A stretch of DNA of 9,974 nucleotides from Rickettsiales bacterium. Lineage in GTDB: Bacteria; Pseudomonadota; Alphaproteobacteria; TMED127. The notes beneath the pieces were generated by a model, which was not told the origin of the DNA, made no database searches, and was given only the letters and a program-made list of their open reading frames with translations. Within the stretch, counting starts at the first letter, position 1. The number at the start of each line of letters is the position of its first letter. The stretch covers positions 60,891-70,864 of the forward strand of contig PALU01000047.1 of the NCBI GenBank assembly GCA_002706585.1, read 5' to 3'. Positions 6,239 to 9,974 of the stretch are shown here, one piece after another. The position numbers and the translations under genes are program-made.

Positions 6239-7486
6239 ATGTATAATTTTAAAGAAAAAATATTAATAACATTTCCAGCACTTTTAATTTCTTTAATTCC
6301 TTTATTCTTGATAACTGGGCCATTTCTTAGTGATTTAGCTGTTGTACTAGTTTGTATAATTTTTTTAACAAATATTTTTTTAAACAAGGAATTTTTCTTT
6401 TTTAAAAATAAGTTTTTTATTATTTTTTTTATTTTTTTTATTTATTTATTTATAAATAGTTTAGTAAAATTTTATGATATTCATAATTTGCGCTCATCTT
6501 TAGGATACCTTAGGTTTGGTATTTTTTCTTTAGCTGTAATTTATTTTATAGAAAAAGAGAAAAAATTGTTGAAATGGACATTCATAATTTTTCTAGTTTG
6601 TTTTTTATTATTAATTTTTGATGGATATACACAATATTTTATTAAAGAAAATATATTTGGTGATAAAGTTGATATACATAGTAAAAGAATAAGATTTTTA
6701 CTTAATGATCAATATATACTTGGTAGTTATCTAAGTAGACTGTTTCCAATATTTTTAGCTTTAACATTTCTATTATATGGTAATAAAAAAAACTATATTA
6801 TTTCAATTTCAATTTTGTTTATTTTAATAGAAACTTTAATTTTTTTGAGCGGCGAAAGAGTTGCATTCTTCTTTAATACTCTTTCAGCAGTATTTATAAT
6901 AGTTTTAATTAATAAATTTAAAAAAGTTAGATTAATAACATTATTGACATCATTCTTTATAATATTTTTTATTTCAATATATGATGATACAGCAAAAAAA
7001 AGAATTTGGGATCATACCATTAACCAAATTGGTATTAATTCTTCTAAACTGAATATTTTTTCTGAAATCCATGAAAGCCACTATCGATCTGCTTATAAGA
7101 TGTTTCTTGATAATAAGATTATGGGAATTGGTATTAGAAATTATAGAAATTATTGTAATGAAGAGAAATATAAAACGCACAAAGCTTCCTGCACAACACA
7201 CCCCCATAATACCTATGTGCAACTTTTAGCAGAGACCGGATTGATAGGAATTTCTTTTTCAATAATCTTATTTTTTTATTTTTTATTTAAGATTTTAAGT
7301 CATTTAAAAGGAGCGCTTTTTAAGAAGCGATATTTATTTAACGATTTTCAAATTTGTTTACTGTCAGCTATTTTTATTACAATTTGGCCATTAGCACCAA
7401 GCGGTAATTTTTTTAATAATTGGATTTCTATAGTATATTACTTTCCTATTGGTTTTTTTCTTTGGAGTTTAAAAAGTAAAACTTAA
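6239..7486 (+). CDS. O-antigen ligase/polymerase family membrane protein (Wzy/WaaL-like)
   Basis: This 415-residue polytopic inner-membrane protein has about ten hydrophobic spans and one large periplasmic loop (roughly 250-330). The family marks are clear: FLSGERVAF (202-210), where the Arg is conserved; a loop with HYRSAYKMFLDNKIMGIGIRNY; and HPHNTYVQLLAETGLIG (321-337), the classic H-x-x-x-Q-x-x-x-E-x-G signature with a helix after it. Members either polymerise lipid-linked repeat units (Wzy) or ligate finished chains to lipid A core (WaaL) on the periplasmic side. The two cannot be told apart by motif here. It follows the epimerase closely on the same strand, and they probably form a two-gene unit. 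Its stop overlaps the stop of the converging gene by 4 bases through a shared TTAA. No obvious ribosome site precedes the ATG. Confidence 0.88.
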   Translation: MYNFKEKILITFPALLISLIPLFLITGPFLSDLAVVLVCIIFLTNIFLNKEFFFFKNKFFIIFFIFFIYLFINSLVKFYDIHNLRSSLGYLRFGIFSLAVIYFIEKEKKLLKWTFIIFLVCFLLLIFDGYTQYFIKENIFGDKVDIHSKRIRFLLNDQYILGSYLSRLFPIFLALTFLLYGNKKNYIISISILFILIETLIFLSGERVAFFFNTLSAVFIIVLINKFKKVRLITLLTSFFIIFFISIYDDTAKKRIWDHTINQIGINSSKLNIFSEIHESHYRSAYKMFLDNKIMGIGIRNYRNYCNEEKYKTHKASCTTHPHNTYVQLLAETGLIGISFSIILFFYFLFKILSHLKGALFKKRYLFNDFQICLLSAIFITIWPLAPSGNFFNNWISIVYYFPIGFFLWSLKSKT

Positions 7487-9141
7487 TAATCACCTGAAAT
7501 TATATCATAACTTGCAAAAGTCCTAAGTTTCAGATTGTATAACTTGTTATGTGAACAAGGAGCAGGAGAGTAATAACAAATTTCACCATTTTCTGTTGTG
7601 TAATAGTATTTTTTTTTATTATTTATAAAGAATATTTTTTTATAAGTAATTTTTTTTTCATAGTTATCAGAAAAAATATTTATCCAAGGATTATTAAAAT
7701 AATTACTTTGAATTCTGTCATTTACTCTATTTGCACTTTTTGAAAATATTAATACGATTAATAATGGTACTACTAATTTCATGATTTTAAAAAAATTAAT
7801 TAAATTAAATTTTTTTAAAAAATAAATAAAAGCTATAACCATAGTACAAACTAAAATTCCAGATCCAAATCTATAGACTGGGAAATTTAAAAACCAAATC
7901 AAACAAAAGATAAAATTAAAATAAAAAACTATTTTAAAGCCTTTGTTTATTTTAAATTTTTTGCCATTATTTCTTATATAAATAAATATAAAAACTAAAA
8001 TTAAAAAAATAATTGATAATTTTTTTATTATAAAAATAAAATGATTACTCAACCAAGTAGACAACCAGTGAAAATTTGAAATATAATTTACGTATTCATA
8101 TTTTATTTTAGAATCAGGATAACCCATTGCCCAAGCTTTAGCACTTAAACTCTCTTCTAAACTAAGATTATTAGACCATAATAAATTATCAAAACAAGAA
8201 TTTTCTAATGGATAAATTAAACAACCAGAGATTAGAAAATTTTTTAAAATCCACAAAAAAAAGATAAAAATAAGAAAGATGTTTAATTTTTCAAAAAATT
8301 TAAAATTTGCAAAAGAATTAATAATAACAAATATTACTAGTAATATTAAAATAGAATATGTTAGTTTTGTCATAAATAAAAAAAGAGACAATAATATTAT
8401 TATTTTTATATAATCTTTTGATTCATAATTATTTTTTGCAAAATAAATAATAAAATTTGTTATAAAAATAAAAAATAACATATGTGCATTTTCATCATTT
8501 CCAAATTCACTAAATCTATTCATATCAATGACAATTGATATCCCAAAAAACAAAGCTAAAATTTTTATTTCATTTATAGTTTTTGAATTTATACAAAGTC
8601 TAAAAAAATATACCAAAGATGATGCATAAATAATCAAATTAGGAAAAAAAATTGCTCTTTCAGAAAAAAGTGAATTATTAAATATAGAAGAGATATATTG
8701 TAAAAAAGATGTAAATCCAAATCTTGAATGTAAATTATTTAATCCAACTATTATTTTATTCTCATTCAAATTACTTATATATGGCAAATGATATAATCCT
8801 GCATCAGGTCTATTAGAAGTTTCATAAATTCCTGTGATAAAAGCTAGCAATGTAATTATTAGAAAATATTTTAATTCTTTATGAATACTTTTAAAATAAT
8901 AAAAAAATTGCAGAACTCCTAATGTTAAAATTATATTTGTAATTATTAAATTAATTGGAAAAATAAAATTTATTATCAATGCTAAAGATCCAAGAAAGAA
9001 ACACCCAAAAATTATTTCAAGACTTAAAGATGAGCAATTAACTTCAAAGAGTTTACAAAAGCTTTTTCCATAACCAGTAATAGTAATTGATGTAACTACA
9101 ATAAAAATGTAAAAAAGAATTATGTTAAGAAAATTAATCAA
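7483..9141 (-). CDS. Large multi-pass membrane protein, LIC_10190-like (function unknown)
   Basis: This 552-residue protein has about 11-13 hydrophobic segments. Recognisable blocks are RPDAGLYHLPYISN (111-124) and VGLNNLHSRFGFTSFLQYI (132-150) after the third or fourth helix, and a C-terminal extracytoplasmic domain with CYYSPAPC (522-529) followed by LKLR. This combination recalls the LIC_10190 family of membrane proteins found in bacterial glycan clusters. The acidic loop near residue 113 is placed like the catalytic loop of GT-C enzymes, so a lipid-linked sugar transferase is conceivable but unproven. The only upstream start in frame is TTG; the next Met codon is far inside the conserved region. 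The start codon is directly back to back with the ATG of the GT2 gene, leaving no intergenic promoter space. The two Cys of CYYSPAPC could form a disulfide, which would suit the periplasm. Confidence 0.78.
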   Translation of the reverse strand: MINFLNIILFYIFIVVTSITITGYGKSFCKLFEVNCSSLSLEIIFGCFFLGSLALIINFIFPINLIITNIILTLGVLQFFYYFKSIHKELKYFLIITLLAFITGIYETSNRPDAGLYHLPYISNLNENKIIVGLNNLHSRFGFTSFLQYISSIFNNSLFSERAIFFPNLIIYASSLVYFFRLCINSKTINEIKILALFFGISIVIDMNRFSEFGNDENAHMLFFIFITNFIIYFAKNNYESKDYIKIIILLSLFLFMTKLTYSILILLVIFVIINSFANFKFFEKLNIFLIFIFFLWILKNFLISGCLIYPLENSCFDNLLWSNNLSLEESLSAKAWAMGYPDSKIKYEYVNYISNFHWLSTWLSNHFIFIIKKLSIIFLILVFIFIYIRNNGKKFKINKGFKIVFYFNFIFCLIWFLNFPVYRFGSGILVCTMVIAFIYFLKKFNLINFFKIMKLVVPLLIVLIFSKSANRVNDRIQSNYFNNPWINIFSDNYEKKITYKKIFFINNKKKYYYTTENGEICYYSPAPCSHNKLYNLKLRTFASYDIISGDY

Positions 9142-9856
9142 ATGTCTAAAATAAATAAGATTTCTGTACTAATACCTTGTTATAACGAGGAAAATACAAT
9201 TAGCCAAGTCATTATAAAAGTTGAAAAAAGTTTAGAAAATTTAAATATAGATTATGAAATAGTTGTTATTGATGACTATTCTAATGACAGTTCATCTGAT
9301 AAATTATTACAATTAGAAAAAGAAAAAAAAAATTAAATTATTTACTCATAATCAAAATTTAGGAAAAGGAGCCGCTATTGCTACTGGGTTAAAATATATT
9401 TCTGGAGAGATTATCTTAATACAGGATGCTGATTTAGAATATGATCCAGACGATTATAAAAATTTGTTAGTACCTTTTTATGAAGCTAATGCTGATGTTG
9501 TTTATGGGTCAAGATTTTTAGGAGGTGGTAAGTATGTAAGAATTCATTTTTTTTGGCATTTTGTGGCAAACAAAATTTTAACTCTTTTATGTAATATGGT
9601 TGCTAACCTTAACCTAACTGATATGGAAACAGGTTATAAATTGTTTAAATATGAAAAAATAAAAGATATTCAAATAAAAGAAAAAAGCTTTGGTGTTGAA
9701 CCAGAAATTACAATTAAACTTGCAAAAAAAAAATCTAAGTTTTTTGAAGTTCCAATATCCTACAATGGAAGAAGTTATAAAGAAGGAAAAAAAATAGGTT
9801 TAAAAGATGCCTTTATTGCTATTTATTGTATATTTAAATATTCTATAAAAAACTAA
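9142..9856 (+). pseudogene. Family 2 glycosyltransferase (DPM1-like), split by a frameshift
   Basis: Two frames together encode one GT2 protein. The first (to the stop at 9334) gives ISVLIPCYNEENTI (7-20) and EIVVIDDYSNDSS, the nucleotide-binding half. The second, one base ahead, continues with FTHNQNLGKGAAIATGLKY, the metal-binding IQDADLEYDP (DAD at 95-97 of the joined product), VVYGSRFLGGG, FGVEPEIT and SYNGRSYKEGKKIGLKDA. Joined, it would be a complete 237-residue protein without membrane helices, the usual size of bacterial dolichol-phosphate-mannose-synthase-like enzymes that load a polyprenyl phosphate or glycan from a nucleotide sugar. The break is at an A10 run; nine A would restore it. 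Everything else is intact, including a second A10 at 9724-9733 that is in frame, so decay is either very recent or not real. It is the last protein gene before the 5S rRNA. Confidence 0.88.
9323..9332 (+). repeat. A10 homopolymer at the GT2 frame break
   Basis: Ten A in GAAAAAAAAAATTAA create the early TAA at 9334. Nine or twelve A would run on into the intact second half of the GT2 gene. Confidence 0.8.
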
Positions 9857-9862
9857 TAATTA

Positions 9863-9891
9863 TTTACAAAATTAATTTTTTTGACTATAAG
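9863..9891 (+). promoter_or_regulatory. Sigma70-like promoter for the 5S rRNA gene
   Basis: TTTACA (9863-9868) and TATAAG (9886-9891) are separated by exactly 17 bases, the optimal spacing, and each differs from consensus at one position. Transcription would start near 9897-9899, at or very near the 5' end of the 5S RNA. The promoter lies entirely between the GT2 stop and the RNA. An independent promoter is what a 5S gene separated from 16S-23S would need. Confidence 0.6.
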
Positions 9892-9894
9892 CCT

Positions 9895-9974
9895 TGTGCC
9901 TGGTGATTATTGCGAAAGGGTAATACCCGATCCCATTCCGAACTCGGAAGTCAAGCCTTTCTGCGCCAATGGTA
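9895..9974 (+). rRNA. rrf: 5S ribosomal RNA, 5' part (continues past right edge)
   Basis: The sequence from TGCCTGGTG onward matches the 5' two thirds of a bacterial 5S rRNA. The universally conserved block CCCGATCCCATTCCGAACT followed by CGGAAGT is present at 9926-9951, and TCTGCGCCAATGGTA at the edge corresponds to the loop that joins helix III and helix IV. The alternation of GGGT with ACCC and the TGGTGATTATTGCG opening are of alphaproteobacterial type. About 80 of an expected ~115 bases are present. No 23S, 16S or tRNA sequence adjoins on the left; a glycosyltransferase gene does, so this 5S gene is detached from the rest of the operon on that side. The exact 5' base is uncertain by a few positions. 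Confidence 0.95.

Noticed and set aside
6974..7222. An 82-codon open frame on the minus strand inside the O-antigen ligase gene
   Set aside because: It lies wholly opposite the most conserved part of the ligase (the HPHNTY region), its sequence resembles no protein I know, and it has no start context. It is a shadow of the real gene.
9464..9856. The second half of the GT2 gene as an independent 130-residue protein
   Set aside because: Its nominal start is a TTG in the middle of the GT2 domain, and conserved residues of the same domain (GKGAAIATG, DADLEY) lie before it in the same frame. It is the continuation of the broken gene.
1..9974. Insertion sequences, CRISPR array, tRNA or attachment site
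   Set aside because: No transposase or integrase frame, no regularly spaced repeats and no tRNA-like cloverleaf were seen. The only RNA gene recognised is the 5S at the right edge.

Overview
The window reads as an extremely AT-rich, tightly packed stretch of an alphaproteobacterial genome, most likely a marine SAR11 (Pelagibacterales) cell. Three things point there. Coding sequence is dominated by Lys, Ile, Asn and Phe codons with long A and T runs. Genes abut or overlap by a few bases. The last ~80 bases are the 5' part of a 5S rRNA with an alphaproteobacterial-type sequence, lying directly behind a surface-glycan cluster. In Pelagibacter genomes the 5S gene is separated from 16S-23S by a large hypervariable island (HVR2) rich in surface polysaccharide genes, and this window fits the 5S-proximal end of such an island. 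The taxonomic call is inference; the gene content is seen directly.

Layout, left to right. (1) A Wzx-type flippase on the minus strand runs off the left edge. (2) Six bases away a plus-strand operon starts: a UbiA-family phosphoribosyl-lipid synthase, a DprE1-like FAD oxidase, a DprE2-like short-chain reductase and a WecG/TagA/CpsF (GT26) glycosyltransferase. The first three are the core of the mycobacterial-type route from PRPP to polyprenyl-phospho-D-arabinofuranose. (3) A minus-strand gene of GT-A-like appearance converges on the operon. (4) After a 107-base divergent spacer come a plant-like GDP-mannose 3,5-epimerase (GDP-L-galactose formation) and an O-antigen ligase/polymerase-type membrane protein, on the plus strand. 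(5) A large minus-strand multi-pass membrane protein of the LIC_10190-like type follows. (6) A DPM1-like family 2 glycosyltransferase on the plus strand is split by a frameshift in an A10 tract. (7) A good sigma70-like promoter leads into the 5S rRNA, which continues past the right edge.

Together the genes describe lipid-linked surface-glycan assembly: a D-Araf donor on a polyprenyl carrier, an L-Gal (or L-Gul) nucleotide donor, chain-building transferases, a flippase and a ligase/polymerase. The phosphatase and the arabinosyltransferase expected with the D-Araf branch are not recognisable here.

The most notable hidden signal is that two genes are interrupted at poly-A tracts. The DprE2-like frame stops early, but its conserved C-terminal tail lies intact in another frame just beyond an A11 run and ends 9 bases before the next gene. 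The GT2 gene is broken at an A10 run. Tract lengths of 9 or 12 would restore both. This may be a sequencing or assembly indel, transcriptional slippage, or phase variation of surface glycan genes.
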